The notes beneath the pieces were generated by a model. That model was not told the origin of the DNA. It worked only from the letters and a program-made list of their open reading frames with translations, and did no database searches. The position numbers were made by a program, and so were the translations under genes. From an uncultured Clostridia bacterium (lineage in GTDB: Bacteria; Bacillota; Clostridia; Christensenellales; Borkfalkiaceae), in the NCBI GenBank assembly GCA_947587085.1, contig CANPXX010000010.1, positions 1 to 38,823 of the forward strand: DNA of 38,823 nt. Reading direction: 5' to 3'. Each line of letters opens with the position of its first letter. The stretch's first letter is position 1. Of this stretch, positions 1 through 7,218 are shown piece by piece.

Positions 1-40
1 GACCAAGAGGTCGTGGGTTCAAATCCCGTCGCCTCGACCA
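1..40 (+). tRNA. tRNA-Pro, 3' part (5' end outside window)
   Basis: The window opens just 3' of the anticodon. What is visible is GA then the 3' anticodon strand CCAAG (3-7), variable loop AGGTC (8-12), T stem and loop GTGGG-TTCAAAT-CCCGT (13-29), the 3' acceptor strand CGCCTCG (30-36), discriminator A37 and an encoded CCA (38-40). The acceptor end G72-A73 implies C1-G72, a pair characteristic of bacterial tRNA-Pro, and CCAAG fits a Pro anticodon arm around an NGG anticodon. The amino acid is inferred because the anticodon itself lies upstream. A terminator follows at once. Confidence 0.85.
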
Positions 41-75
41 AAACTCGGTCCACCCGTTTGGGTGGACCGAGTTTT
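40..75 (+). terminator. terminator of tRNA-Pro (stem type 1, copy 1)
   Basis: A long perfect inverted repeat, AAAACTCGGTCCACCC, closes over a GTTT loop and ends in TTTT. It begins at the A of the tRNA CCA end, so it is the natural transcript end for the tRNA. The same hairpin recurs at 240-275. Confidence 0.85.
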
Positions 76-76
76 G

Positions 77-240
77 TATGAACGAATCCGCGACGGGATT
101 TGAGGGTGGAGACGCGAGCGGGAGCGAGCGGTTTGCGGTCGAAATGAAGGGTTACAGATAGGTTTGCCGCAAACTGCACAGCACAGTGTGCTGTGCATCG
201 GGGCGCGCCGCCAAAGGCGCAAATCCCGTCGCCTCGACCA
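77..240 (+). repeat. 164-bp palindromic repeat ending in a tRNA-Pro 3' fragment, copy 1
   Basis: Matches 509-672 over 164 bp with only a couple of differences seen (for example at 114-121 and 155-160). It carries an inverted copy of the tRNA T-arm (91-103, complementary to 18-30), an imperfect inverted pair at 128-138 and 167-177, a perfect palindrome GCACAGCACA-G-TGTGCTGTGC (176-196), and ends in a direct tRNA-Pro 3' fragment with CCA (220-240). Short reading frames across it have no ribosome binding site and follow the repeat, so I do not call genes. Function is unknown: it could be a mobile-element scar, an att-like duplication or a structured RNA. Confidence 0.85.
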
Positions 241-275
241 AAACTCGGTCCACCCGTTTGGGTGGACCGAGTTTT
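240..275 (+). terminator. terminator hairpin (stem type 1, copy 2)
   Basis: Identical hairpin to 40-75, again starting at the last base of a tRNA-Pro CCA end, here that of the fragment at 220-240. Confidence 0.8.
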
Positions 276-277
276 GT

Positions 278-472
278 GTAGCGGGGTGTGCCCACGACCT
301 CTTACGGCACGAACCAAGAAAATAAAAGGGCTCCCGAAAAATATTGCGGAGCAAGATTTTTTGGGAAGAGGAGAAGCCGCCGCCAGGAGGAGCTTTTCGC
401 AAGAAAAGCGTGAGACGGCGGCGAGCTTCGACGAGGGACCAAGAGGCGTGGGTTCGACCGTCGCCTCGACCA
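278..472 (+). repeat. divergent tRNA-Pro-fragment unit with inverted and direct parts
   Basis: Positions 291-303 (CCCACGACCTCTT) are the exact reverse complement of tRNA positions 5-17, so this is an inverted tRNA fragment. Positions 435-472 are a direct, damaged copy of the tRNA 3' end: GGGACCAAGAGG, then small deletions in the variable and T-arm region, then GTCGCCTCGACCA. Between them are nested hairpins, including GCTTTTC/GAAAAGC and a GCCGCCG/CGGCGGC pair near 375-425. No plausible gene is seen. Confidence 0.7.
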
Positions 473-507
473 AAACAGGGCATGGACTTTTGTCCATGCC
501 TTGTTTT
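472..507 (+). terminator. terminator hairpin (stem type 2, copy 1)
   Basis: AAAACA-GGGCATGGAC pairs with GTCCATGCC-TTGTTTT, with one G-T wobble. The stem differs completely from the hairpins at 40-75 and 240-275, yet sits in the same place after a tRNA-Pro 3' fragment and before the same TATGAACGAATCCGC flank. Confidence 0.75.
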
Positions 508-508
508 G

Positions 509-672
509 TATGAACGAATCCGCGACGGGATTTGAGGGTGGAGACGCGAGCGAGAGCGAGCGGTTTGCGGTCGAAATGAAGGGTTACAGACAGGTTTGCC
601 GCAAACTGCACAGCACAGTGTGCTGTGCATCGGGGCGCGCCGCCAAAGGCGCAAATCCCGTCGCCTCGACCA
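509..672 (+). repeat. 164-bp palindromic repeat ending in a tRNA-Pro 3' fragment, copy 2
   Basis: Second copy of the unit at 77-240, the same length and nearly identical. It begins TATGAACGAATCCGCGACGG and ends with a tRNA-Pro 3' fragment plus CCA (652-672). A third, decayed start of the unit appears at 709-735 (TATGAACGAATCCGCGGCGG) before the sequence runs into the promoter of the next gene. Confidence 0.85.
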
Positions 673-707
673 AAACAGGGCATGGACTTTTGTCCATGCC
701 CTGTTTT
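672..707 (+). terminator. terminator hairpin (stem type 2, copy 2)
   Basis: Fully paired version of the 472-507 stem, with a TTTT end, placed after the tRNA fragment of repeat copy 2. Confidence 0.8.
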
Positions 708-765
708 GTATGAACGAATCCGCGGCGGGAATTTGGAGCGGAGGCGCGAGGCGGCGTCCGAACGG

Positions 766-794
766 TTGACAGCGCGGCGGTCGGTGAATATAAT
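766..794 (+). promoter_or_regulatory. consensus promoter, start codon at the predicted TSS
   Basis: TTGACA (766-771), 17-nt spacer, TATAAT (789-794): a perfect sigma-A type promoter. The predicted transcription start (about 801) coincides with the ATG at 802, leaving no room for a Shine-Dalgarno sequence. Confidence 0.85.
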
Positions 795-801
795 AAGACA
801 T

Positions 802-1566
802 ATGGTCACGACCTGTCTCCGCGTGACGGCGCCCTCTGCGGCGGAGGGCTTCCGAATCGCGCACATCTCCGATTTTCACAACGCCGATCTCGCGGAGGAG
901 ACGCTCTCCGCGCTCCGCGGCTTGGCGCCCGACGTCATCGCCGTCACGGGGGACCTCATCGACAAGCGCCGTCCGGGCATGGAACACGCCCTCGCCCTCA
1001 TGCGGGGAGCGGCGGACCTCGCGCCCGTCTTTTTCTGTACGGGCAACCACGAGGCGGTCTCGCCGCAGTTTCCCGAGCTCGCCGCCCGTCTCGGGGAGAT
1101 GGGCGTGCGCACGCTTCGGGATGAGCGTGTGCCCCTTCCCAACGGGCTCCTCCTCATCGGGTTGGACGACCCCAAGTTCCGCCGCCCCGGCGTCGGCACG
1201 AAGGAGGCGCTTCCGCTCGTCGAAGAGACGCTCAAACGTCTGCTCGACGGGGCGGAGGGATACACCGTTCTCCTGTCCCATCATCCCGAATATCTGCCCG
1301 CATACCGCGCGGCGGGGGTGCGGCTGGTGCTCGCGGGGCACGCGCACGGCGGGCAATGGCGGTTGCCCATGGGGGTGTATGCGCCCGGGCAGGGACTCTT
1401 CCCGCGCTATACGGCGGGGCTGTACCGCAGGGGGGAGACGGCGCTCGCGGTGAGCCGCGGCATCGGCAACAGCGCCTGCCCGCTCCGTCTCTTCGACCCG
1501 CCGGAGGTGGTCGGCGTCATTCTTTCGCAGAGAGGGAAAGAAGGAAGGATATCCTGCACAAAATAA
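802..1566 (+). CDS. metallophosphoesterase (YkuE/YaeI-like, calcineurin fold)
   Basis: A 254-residue dinuclear-metal phosphoesterase. The family signature blocks are present in order: D24-x-H26 (SDFH), G50-D51 (TGDLID), G81-N82-H83-E84, then HHPEY and the GHAHGGQ block in the C-terminal half. YkuE and YaeI relatives hydrolyse phosphodiester or phosphomonoester bonds, YaeI acting on lipids. Here no signal peptide or membrane segment is seen, so it is probably cytoplasmic and the substrate is open. ATG 802 was chosen because the -10 box ends at 794 and the conserved RIAHISDFH core begins 17 residues later. The message is probably leaderless. The longer open frame running upstream crosses the tRNA-repeat array and is not credible. 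Confidence 0.88.
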   Translation: MVTTCLRVTAPSAAEGFRIAHISDFHNADLAEETLSALRGLAPDVIAVTGDLIDKRRPGMEHALALMRGAADLAPVFFCTGNHEAVSPQFPELAARLGEMGVRTLRDERVPLPNGLLLIGLDDPKFRRPGVGTKEALPLVEETLKRLLDGAEGYTVLLSHHPEYLPAYRAAGVRLVLAGHAHGGQWRLPMGVYAPGQGLFPRYTAGLYRRGETALAVSRGIGNSACPLRLFDPPEVVGVILSQRGKEGRISCTK

Positions 1567-1590
1567 TTTCGGGAACTTTCCCCAAAACGC

Positions 1591-1620
1591 GTGACAAACG
1601 CGCGTCGGACTTGATATAAT
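1591..1620 (+). promoter_or_regulatory. promoter of the Na/Pi cotransporter gene
   Basis: GTGACA (1591-1596), 18-nt spacer, TATAAT (1615-1620). The leader of about 50 nt ends in a purine-rich ribosome binding site (AAGGAAAGAGAG) before ATG 1678. Confidence 0.7.
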
Positions 1621-1677
1621 GGCAAGCGGAGGACCCGCGGCGAAGAGGGGACAAGCGAAGGAAAAGGAAAGAGAGCT

Positions 1678-3348
1678 ATGAGCGCAATGGACATCATAAC
1701 CGTCGTCATGCTGCTGTTGGGCGGGATGGGGACCTTCCTCATCGGGATGAAGTTCCTCTCGGACAACATGACCCGCCTCGCGCACGGTAAGCTGAAAACC
1801 ATGCTCAACAAGACGGCGAAGAGCCGCTTTGCGGGCGTCGGCATCGGCGCGGCGGTCACCGTCATGGGGCAGAGCTCGGCGTTTACCACGGTCATGGTCG
1901 TGGGTCTCGTCAACGCGGGCGTCATGTCCCTCTTTCAGGCGACCGCCATCATCATGGGCGCGAACATCGGCACCACGCTCAACGCGTGGGTGATCGCGCT
2001 GGGCGGCTCGGAGATCACCGTGTTCTTCCTCTGCCTCGCGGCGGTCGGCGTGTTCATGACGATGTTCTCCCGTAGCGAGAAGGTGAAGTCGGCGGGCAAC
2101 GTCGTCGCCTCCTTCGGGCTCATCTTCCTCGGGCTGAAAACGATGTCGGGGGCGCTCACCTTCGACGAGGGGAGCGAGGCGTACGCCATCGTATCGGGGG
2201 CGCTCCGTTCCATCCGAGATCCCTTCCTTCTGCTCCTCATCGGAATCGCGATCACCGCCCTCGTGCAGTCCTCGACCGCGGTCAACGCCATCATCCTCAC
2301 CATGGTCGCTTCGGGGCTCGTCATCGGCTCGGGCGGCAATTCGGCGCTCTACATCATCATCGGCTCCAATATCGGAACGTGCGTGACGGCGCTCATCTCG
2401 TCGCTCGGCGCCTCTTCCAACGCCAAGCGCGCGGCGCTCATCCACTTCATGTTCAACCTCTTCGGGGCGGCTCTGTTCATGATCATCCTCGTCCCGTGGA
2501 GCGGCTTTTCGGACATGGTGCTCAAACAGATCTTCCCCGACGATTTCACGGTGCTCAACGGACCCGCGCTCCAGATCGCCCTCTTCCATACCCTCTTCAA
2601 CGTGGTGAACGCCCTCCTCTTCTTGCCCTTCGTGAAGGGCTTCGTGTGGATCGCCACCCACCTCGTCCCCGACAAGAAGGCGAAGGAGGAGCAGAGCGTG
2701 CTCTTCGCCGACCTCGACGACCGCCTTCTCCGCTCGCCCTCCGTCGCGCTCGGGCATCTCTACCAAGAGACGGGCAAGATGTTCTCCTTCGCGGTGGACA
2801 CGCTCACCACTTCGGTGGAGGCGTTCAGCCGCAAAGATACGTCGGCGGCTGCCGCGGTCGCCGCGCACAACGAGGAGCTCGCCGCCGCCAACCGCAAGGC
2901 GATCTCCTACCTCGTGAAGCTCTCCACCGCCTCCCTCGTGACGGAGGACGAAAAGACGGTGTCCAGCCTCCACTATGTGCTCAACGACATCATGAGAATC
3001 GGCGAGCTCGCCGACAACGTCACCAAATACACCTATCACTATGTGCAGGACAACCTCGAGTTCTCGGGGGAGTTCCTCGGCATGATCGGCTCGATGTACG
3101 ACAATCTGAAAAAGCTGTACGTGGTCAGCCTCGCCACCTTCCTCTACCGCGACAGGTCGGGGCTTGCGGAGGTGGACAAGCTCGAGGACGAGATCGACAG
3201 GGAGAGGCGGGAGCTCATCGACCGCCACATCGCACGGCTCAACGAGGGGAAGTGCCAGCCGCAAAATTCGGGGGTGTTCATCAATCTCGTCGGGAACCTC
3301 GAGCGCGCGGCGGATCACATCACCTATATCGCCCATTCCATCGGATGA
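1678..3348 (+). CDS. Na+/phosphate cotransporter with C-terminal PhoU domain
   Basis: A 556-residue membrane protein of the NptA/YjbB (PNaS) family, expected to couple Na+ flow to phosphate movement across the cytoplasmic membrane. The family's inverted duplication shows in two QSS motifs, G64-Q-S-S and V196-Q-S-S-T, each followed by a GANIGTT or GSNIGTC segment about 30 residues later. Residues 1 to about 325 hold the hydrophobic transport helices. About 340-556 is a charged helical PhoU-like domain, as in the two-domain bacterial members. It has its own promoter and stands alone. Direction of transport (uptake or efflux) cannot be read from sequence. Confidence 0.92.
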   Translation: MSAMDIITVVMLLLGGMGTFLIGMKFLSDNMTRLAHGKLKTMLNKTAKSRFAGVGIGAAVTVMGQSSAFTTVMVVGLVNAGVMSLFQATAIIMGANIGTTLNAWVIALGGSEITVFFLCLAAVGVFMTMFSRSEKVKSAGNVVASFGLIFLGLKTMSGALTFDEGSEAYAIVSGALRSIRDPFLLLLIGIAITALVQSSTAVNAIILTMVASGLVIGSGGNSALYIIIGSNIGTCVTALISSLGASSNAKRAALIHFMFNLFGAALFMIILVPWSGFSDMVLKQIFPDDFTVLNGPALQIALFHTLFNVVNALLFLPFVKGFVWIATHLVPDKKAKEEQSVLFADLDDRLLRSPSVALGHLYQETGKMFSFAVDTLTTSVEAFSRKDTSAAAAVAAHNEELAAANRKAISYLVKLSTASLVTEDEKTVSSLHYVLNDIMRIGELADNVTKYTYHYVQDNLEFSGEFLGMIGSMYDNLKKLYVVSLATFLYRDRSGLAEVDKLEDEIDRERRELIDRHIARLNEGKCQPQNSGVFINLVGNLERAADHITYIAHSIG

Positions 3349-3361
3349 AAAAAATTCGGAA

Positions 3362-3396
3362 AAAATCTCCGCAGGCTCTTTCCCCGCGGAGGTTTT
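3362..3396 (+). terminator. weak terminator after the Na/Pi cotransporter
   Basis: CTCCGC (3367-3372) pairs with GCGGAG (3386-3391) across a 13-nt loop, flanked by AAAA and TTTT. The downstream -10 box follows within 11 nt. Confidence 0.5.
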
Positions 3397-3407
3397 CATG
3401 ATATAAT
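3379..3407 (+). promoter_or_regulatory. promoter of the arabinofuranosidase gene (weak -35)
   Basis: Perfect TATAAT at 3402-3407. The matching -35 position (3379-3384, TTTCCC) is poor and lies inside the preceding hairpin, so an activator or weak constitutive use is possible. Confidence 0.5.
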
Positions 3408-3446
3408 AGACGGGAAAGGCGCCGCAGGGCGCATGGAGGAAGCAGC

Positions 3447-5411
3447 ATGAAGATCAAAATGACGAAAGAGGGGCAGGTCCCTGTCAAAGAGGGGGGCGTC
3501 GGGCTCTTCTTCGAGGACCTCAATTACGACCTCGACGGGGGACTGTTCGCGGAGATGCTCGAAAACCGAAACTTCGAAGCGAAGGACGTCTGGGGCGAAT
3601 GGGATCGCTACGTCGTCGATCACGACGGGGGATACGGCTGGACGGTCTATCCCGAGGGTGCGAAGGCGGTGTTGAAGATCAAGACGGACCGCCCGCTCTT
3701 TGCCGAGAATCCGCACTATATGCGGCTGGTCGCCGAAGAGGACGGCGCGGGCATGCGCAACAAGGCGTACGACGGCGTCTATGTGAAGAAGGGCGGGGAG
3801 TACAAGCTCTCCTTCTATGCGCGCTCGTACGACTACCATGAGCACGCCGTCGTGGGCGTGTACAAGGCGGGCAAGCCCGTATTCGAAAAGAAGGTGAAAT
3901 TGCAGGCGGACGGCAAGTGGCACCGCTATGCCTTCCGCGTGAAGTGCAAGGCGGACGCCGACCGCGCGGACTTCTGCTTCCGCCTCGCCAAGGCGGGCAT
4001 GATCCATGTGGATTGCTTCTCCCTGATGCCGACGGACGCCGTGCTCGGCGTGTTCCGCCGCGACCTCGTGGAGCTCATGGAGGCGTTGAAGCCCGGCTTC
4101 CTCCGCTTCCCCGGCGGGTGCGTGGTGGAGGGGAACAGCCTCGCCAACCGCTATCTCTGGAAGGAGAGCATCGGACAGCCCGAACGCCGCCGCCACAATT
4201 GGAACCGCTGGGCGGTGCACGCGACCTGTCCCGAGAACAACTTCCGCACCGACTTCTCGCACTACGGGCAGACGCTGGGGGTGGGGTACTATGAGTATTT
4301 CCTGCTGTGCGAATATCTCGGCGCCAAGCCGCTGCCCGTTCTGAGCGTGGGCATCGCCTGCCAATACATGTCCACCGAATTCGTGCCCCTCGGCGATCCC
4401 GAGCTCGAAACGTATATTCAGGACGCGCTCGACCTCATCGAGTTCGCGAATGGCGGCACCGACACCATGTGGGGCAGAATCCGCGCGGAGCTCGGGCACC
4501 CCGAGCCCTTCAAGCTCGAATACCTCGGCGTCGGGAACGAGCAGTGGGAGGATTCCCCCGTGAGCAAGAAGAGCGGGGAGCGCGAGCCCAACGAGTTCTA
4601 CAAGCGCTTCGAGCTGTTCGAACGCCGCATCCACGAGCGGCATCCCGAGATCAAGATCGTCGGGACGGTGGGACCTACCATGGAGACGCCCACCTATGAG
4701 AGCGCGTGGAAGTGGACGCGCGAGAGGCTCGCCCAAAACCCCGATTTCGTGTACTGTTCGGACGAGCATTTCTACGTCTCCCCCGCATGGCTGTATGAAC
4801 ATGTGAACGTGTACGATTCCTATCCGCGCGGACCGCTCGTCTATGCGGGCGAATACGCGGCGCACGTGCCCGGCTCGGGTTGCGCGCTCTTCAACGCGCC
4901 GCAGGCGAACTGCTGGGAGGGGGCGCTCGCGGAGGCGGCGTTCATGACGGGCATGGAGCGCAACGCCGACGTCGTCGTGATGAAGAGCTATGCGCCCCTC
5001 TTCGGGCGGCTCGGCTATACCGAGTGGAGTCCCGATATGATCTGGTTCGACGGCAAATCGGCATACGCCACGGCGAACTACTATGTGCAGATGCTGTACA
5101 GCCTCTATACGGGGGACGTCTCCTTCCGCACCACGACGGACGAGGAGGGGACGTACGCCTCCGCGACCGAGCGCGACGGCTTCACCTTCGTGAAGGTGGT
5201 CAATTCGACCGACCGCGAGACGGAGGCGGAGGTGGAGGCGGATTTCGAGTTCGGTGAACTCACCCGCATCATCCGCCTCGAGGGGGAGATGGGCGACTAC
5301 AACACCCTCGAAGAGCCGAATAAGATCGTGCCCGAGGAGATCGCGCCCGTCACGCCGCATGCGGCGGTCCTCCCGCCCCGCAGTTTCAGCGTGCTCGTGT
5401 TCCGCAAGTGA
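3447..5411 (+). CDS. alpha-L-arabinofuranosidase, GH51 family
   Basis: A 654-residue glycosidase releasing terminal alpha-L-arabinofuranose from arabinoxylan or arabinan fragments. The N-terminal part (about 1-190) combines the start of the barrel or sandwich (GLFFEDLNYDLDGG) with a carbohydrate-binding-like region, as in the longer GH51 members. The barrel follows, with FLRFPGGCVVEG, then acid/base Glu365 in GVGNEQW. The likely nucleophile is Glu469 in YAGEYAAH, preceded by the DEHFY strand, and the spacing agrees with retaining GH51 enzymes. A beta-sandwich closes the C-terminus. No signal peptide is visible, so it should act in the cytosol on imported oligosaccharides. The start is fixed by AGGAAG upstream of ATG 3447. 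No transporter or araBAD gene is adjacent. Confidence 0.9.
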   Translation: MKIKMTKEGQVPVKEGGVGLFFEDLNYDLDGGLFAEMLENRNFEAKDVWGEWDRYVVDHDGGYGWTVYPEGAKAVLKIKTDRPLFAENPHYMRLVAEEDGAGMRNKAYDGVYVKKGGEYKLSFYARSYDYHEHAVVGVYKAGKPVFEKKVKLQADGKWHRYAFRVKCKADADRADFCFRLAKAGMIHVDCFSLMPTDAVLGVFRRDLVELMEALKPGFLRFPGGCVVEGNSLANRYLWKESIGQPERRRHNWNRWAVHATCPENNFRTDFSHYGQTLGVGYYEYFLLCEYLGAKPLPVLSVGIACQYMSTEFVPLGDPELETYIQDALDLIEFANGGTDTMWGRIRAELGHPEPFKLEYLGVGNEQWEDSPVSKKSGEREPNEFYKRFELFERRIHERHPEIKIVGTVGPTMETPTYESAWKWTRERLAQNPDFVYCSDEHFYVSPAWLYEHVNVYDSYPRGPLVYAGEYAAHVPGSGCALFNAPQANCWEGALAEAAFMTGMERNADVVVMKSYAPLFGRLGYTEWSPDMIWFDGKSAYATANYYVQMLYSLYTGDVSFRTTTDEEGTYASATERDGFTFVKVVNSTDRETEAEVEADFEFGELTRIIRLEGEMGDYNTLEEPNKIVPEEIAPVTPHAAVLPPRSFSVLVFRK

Positions 5412-5420
5412 GCGTTCCGC

Positions 5421-5490
5421 CGCCCGCGCTTCGGCGCGGGCGCACTTTGGGCGCCGCCCGCGAAATTTTTCGCGGGCGGCGCGCGCTTTT
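5421..5490 (+). terminator. tandem GC hairpins ending in a T run
   Basis: Hairpin 1 is CGCCCGCGC-TTCG-GCGCGGGCG (5421-5442), a perfect 9-bp stem with a UUCG tetraloop. Hairpin 2 is GCGCCGCCCGCG (5451-5462) against CGCGGGCGGCGC (5471-5482), followed by GCGC and TTTT. The 5' arm of hairpin 1 could alternatively pair with the 3' arm of hairpin 2. Confidence 0.7.
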
Positions 5491-5492
5491 AC

Positions 5493-5521
5493 TTTACAAG
5501 TCGGGAGCGATTTATTATAAT
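5493..5521 (+). promoter_or_regulatory. promoter of the methyltransferase gene
   Basis: TTTACA (5493-5498), 17-nt spacer, TATAAT (5516-5521). The start codon is only 9 nt beyond the -10 box and no ribosome binding site intervenes, so a leaderless or near-leaderless message is predicted. Confidence 0.8.
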
Positions 5522-5530
5522 AATTCCGAT

Positions 5531-6391
5531 ATGATACGCTTGGCGGAAGATTGGAATGACTTCGAAGTGCTCGCGACGGGCGACGGCTATAAGCTGGAAC
5601 GGTGGGGGGAGGTCAAGCTCCTCCGCCCCGACCCGCAGGCGATCTGGGGGGCACAGCGCGACCTCTTCGCCGAGCCCGGCCTCGACGCCGTGTACAGGCG
5701 GAGCGAACGGGGCGGCGGCGCGTGGGAATACAGGCGCCCCTTGCCCGAGAGCTGGGAGATAGGCTATAAGGAGCTCCGCTTCAAGGTGAAGCCGATGGGC
5801 TTCAAGCACACGGGGCTCTTCCCCGAACAGGCGGTGAATTGGGAACGCACGGCGGCGCTCGTCCGCGCGGCGGGGCGCCCCGTCAAGGTGCTCAACCTCT
5901 TTGCCTACACGGGCGGCGCGACGGTGGCGCTCGCCAAGGCGGGGGCGGAGGTCGTGCACGTGGACGCCGCCAAGGGGATGGTGGAGCGCGCGGGCGAGAA
6001 CGCCCGCCTCTCGGGCATCGCGAACGGCATCCGCTATATCGTGGACGACTGCAAAAAATTCGTCTTGCGCGAACTCCGCCGCGGCAACCGCTACGACGCC
6101 GTGGTGATGGACCCGCCCTCCTACGGACGGGGACCGGGCGGCGAGATGTGGAAGATCGAGACCGAGCTCTATCCCTTCGTCAAGCTGTGCTTCGGGCTCC
6201 TCTCCGAAAGGCCGCTCTTCTTTCTCATCAACAGCTATACGACGGGGTTACAGCCCGCCGTGCTCTCCAACCTCCTCACGCTCTGCCGCGGCGGCAGGAA
6301 GGGAAGGGTGGAGGCATACGAGGTGGGGCTCCCCACCCGAGAAAATATTCCGCTCCCGTGCGGCGCAGGAGGTATCTTTATCCATGAATGA
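5531..6391 (+). CDS. class I SAM-dependent rRNA methyltransferase (RlmI/RlmK-like)
   Basis: A 286-residue cytoplasmic methyltransferase of the RlmI/RlmK type, which modify 23S rRNA. The SAM-binding site is the NLFAYTGGATVALAKAG block, followed by the acidic VDAAKGM strand. The catalytic-region motif is DPPSYGRGPGG, typical of this family. The N-terminal PUA domain of E. coli RlmI is absent; a short N-terminal region of about 100 residues with LRFKVKP and an AVNWE segment precedes the Rossmann fold. ATG 5531 is chosen from the promoter position, because the longer open frame upstream runs through a terminator. It overlaps the next gene by 8 nt, so the two probably form a rRNA-modification operon. 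The target nucleotide is unknown. Confidence 0.85.
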   Translation: MIRLAEDWNDFEVLATGDGYKLERWGEVKLLRPDPQAIWGAQRDLFAEPGLDAVYRRSERGGGAWEYRRPLPESWEIGYKELRFKVKPMGFKHTGLFPEQAVNWERTAALVRAAGRPVKVLNLFAYTGGATVALAKAGAEVVHVDAAKGMVERAGENARLSGIANGIRYIVDDCKKFVLRELRRGNRYDAVVMDPPSYGRGPGGEMWKIETELYPFVKLCFGLLSERPLFFLINSYTTGLQPAVLSNLLTLCRGGRKGRVEAYEVGLPTRENIPLPCGAGGIFIHE

Positions 6392-7088
6392 GGAAGCGCC
6401 CGTCGTCCTCTATGAGGACAACCACATCATCGTTGCGTTGAAGCCGCAGAATCTCGCCTCCTGTCCCGACGACAGCAAGGACGAGAATCTTCTCGACCTT
6501 CTCAAAGGCTACATCAAGGAGAAGTATGGGAAGCAGGGCAACGTGTACCTCGGGCTCGTGCACAGGCTGGACCGCCCCACGGGCGGCGTGATGGTGTTCG
6601 CCCGCACGAGCAAGGCGGCGGCGCGCCTCGCCGCGCAGATGAAGGCGGGGGATTTCGAAAAGAAGTATCTCGCCGTCTTAAACGGCGCCCCCCACGAGGA
6701 GAGCGGGAGGCTCACCAATTGGCTCAAAAAGAACACCGTGAACAACACCGTCTATCTCTGCCCGCAGGGCACCGACGGCGCCAAGCTCGCCGTCCTCGAC
6801 TATGCCGTCCGCGAGACGAAGGGCGGGCTCGCGCTCGCAGAGATCGAGCTCCACACGGGGCGGAGCCACCAGATCCGCGTGCAGATGGCGGGCATCGCGC
6901 ACCCCGTGTTCGGCGACCTCCGCTACGGCGGGGAGCGGGCGCAGAAGGGCAAGCTCGCGCTCTGGGCGTATTCGCTCTCCTTCACCCATCCCGTCCTCAA
7001 AGAGCGGATGCGCTTTCTCTCCGAACCGCCCGCCGACGAGGCTCCGTGGAGCCGTTTCGACGTCTCTTCCCTCGTCCGTCCCGTGTAA
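6384..7088 (+). CDS. pseudouridine synthase, RluA family
   Basis: A 234-residue enzyme converting uridine to pseudouridine in RNA. The family catalytic motif HRLDRPTGG (Asp in HRLD) lies near residue 57-65, followed by VFARTSKAA. The C-terminal signature HTGRSHQIRVQ and the GDLRYGG loop are intact. There is no N-terminal S4 domain, so this is the short RluA/YhcT-like form. A perfect AGGAGG (6367-6372) sits inside the end of the methyltransferase gene and sets ATG 6384. Substrate (rRNA or tRNA) cannot be told. A second, S4-bearing paralogue lies at 12596-13399. Confidence 0.9.
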   Translation: MNEEAPVVLYEDNHIIVALKPQNLASCPDDSKDENLLDLLKGYIKEKYGKQGNVYLGLVHRLDRPTGGVMVFARTSKAAARLAAQMKAGDFEKKYLAVLNGAPHEESGRLTNWLKKNTVNNTVYLCPQGTDGAKLAVLDYAVRETKGGLALAEIELHTGRSHQIRVQMAGIAHPVFGDLRYGGERAQKGKLALWAYSLSFTHPVLKERMRFLSEPPADEAPWSRFDVSSLVRPV

Positions 7089-7133
7089 ATCGCCCGAAAA
7101 TTTTATTTTCTTGCAAAAGCGGGCGGATACCGC

Positions 7134-7162
7134 TTGACGGAAAAAAATTTTTCGTGTACAAT
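7134..7162 (+). promoter_or_regulatory. promoter of the large secreted protein gene
   Basis: TTGACG (7134-7139), 17-nt spacer, TACAAT (7157-7162). The leader of about 50 nt contains a perfect small hairpin, GGCGGA-TCTAT-TCCGCC (7188-7204), just before the ribosome binding site GGAGCAGGG. Confidence 0.75.
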
Positions 7163-7218
7163 AAATAGGATATTTCGAAAATTACGAGGCGGATCTATTC
7201 CGCCATGGAGCAGGGTCC

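Noticed and set aside
77-672. Integron attC array or prophage att sites
   Set aside because: No integrase or cassette genes lie between the units, and inverted as well as direct tRNA fragments are present. Kept only as an open explanation in the findings.
193-713. Short plus-strand open frames in the tRNA-fragment array
   Set aside because: They translate tRNA fragments and hairpin stems, have no ribosome binding sites, and their similarity to each other only reflects the DNA repeats.
19-3399. Very long open frame on the minus strand (1126 codons) opposite the phosphoesterase and cotransporter genes
   Set aside because: It is antisense to well-supported genes, has low-complexity Arg/Glu/His-rich sequence, and arises from G+C-rich third positions. 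The same applies to the long antisense frames opposite the GH51, secreted-protein, ATPase, HydB, GlgP and mutase genes.
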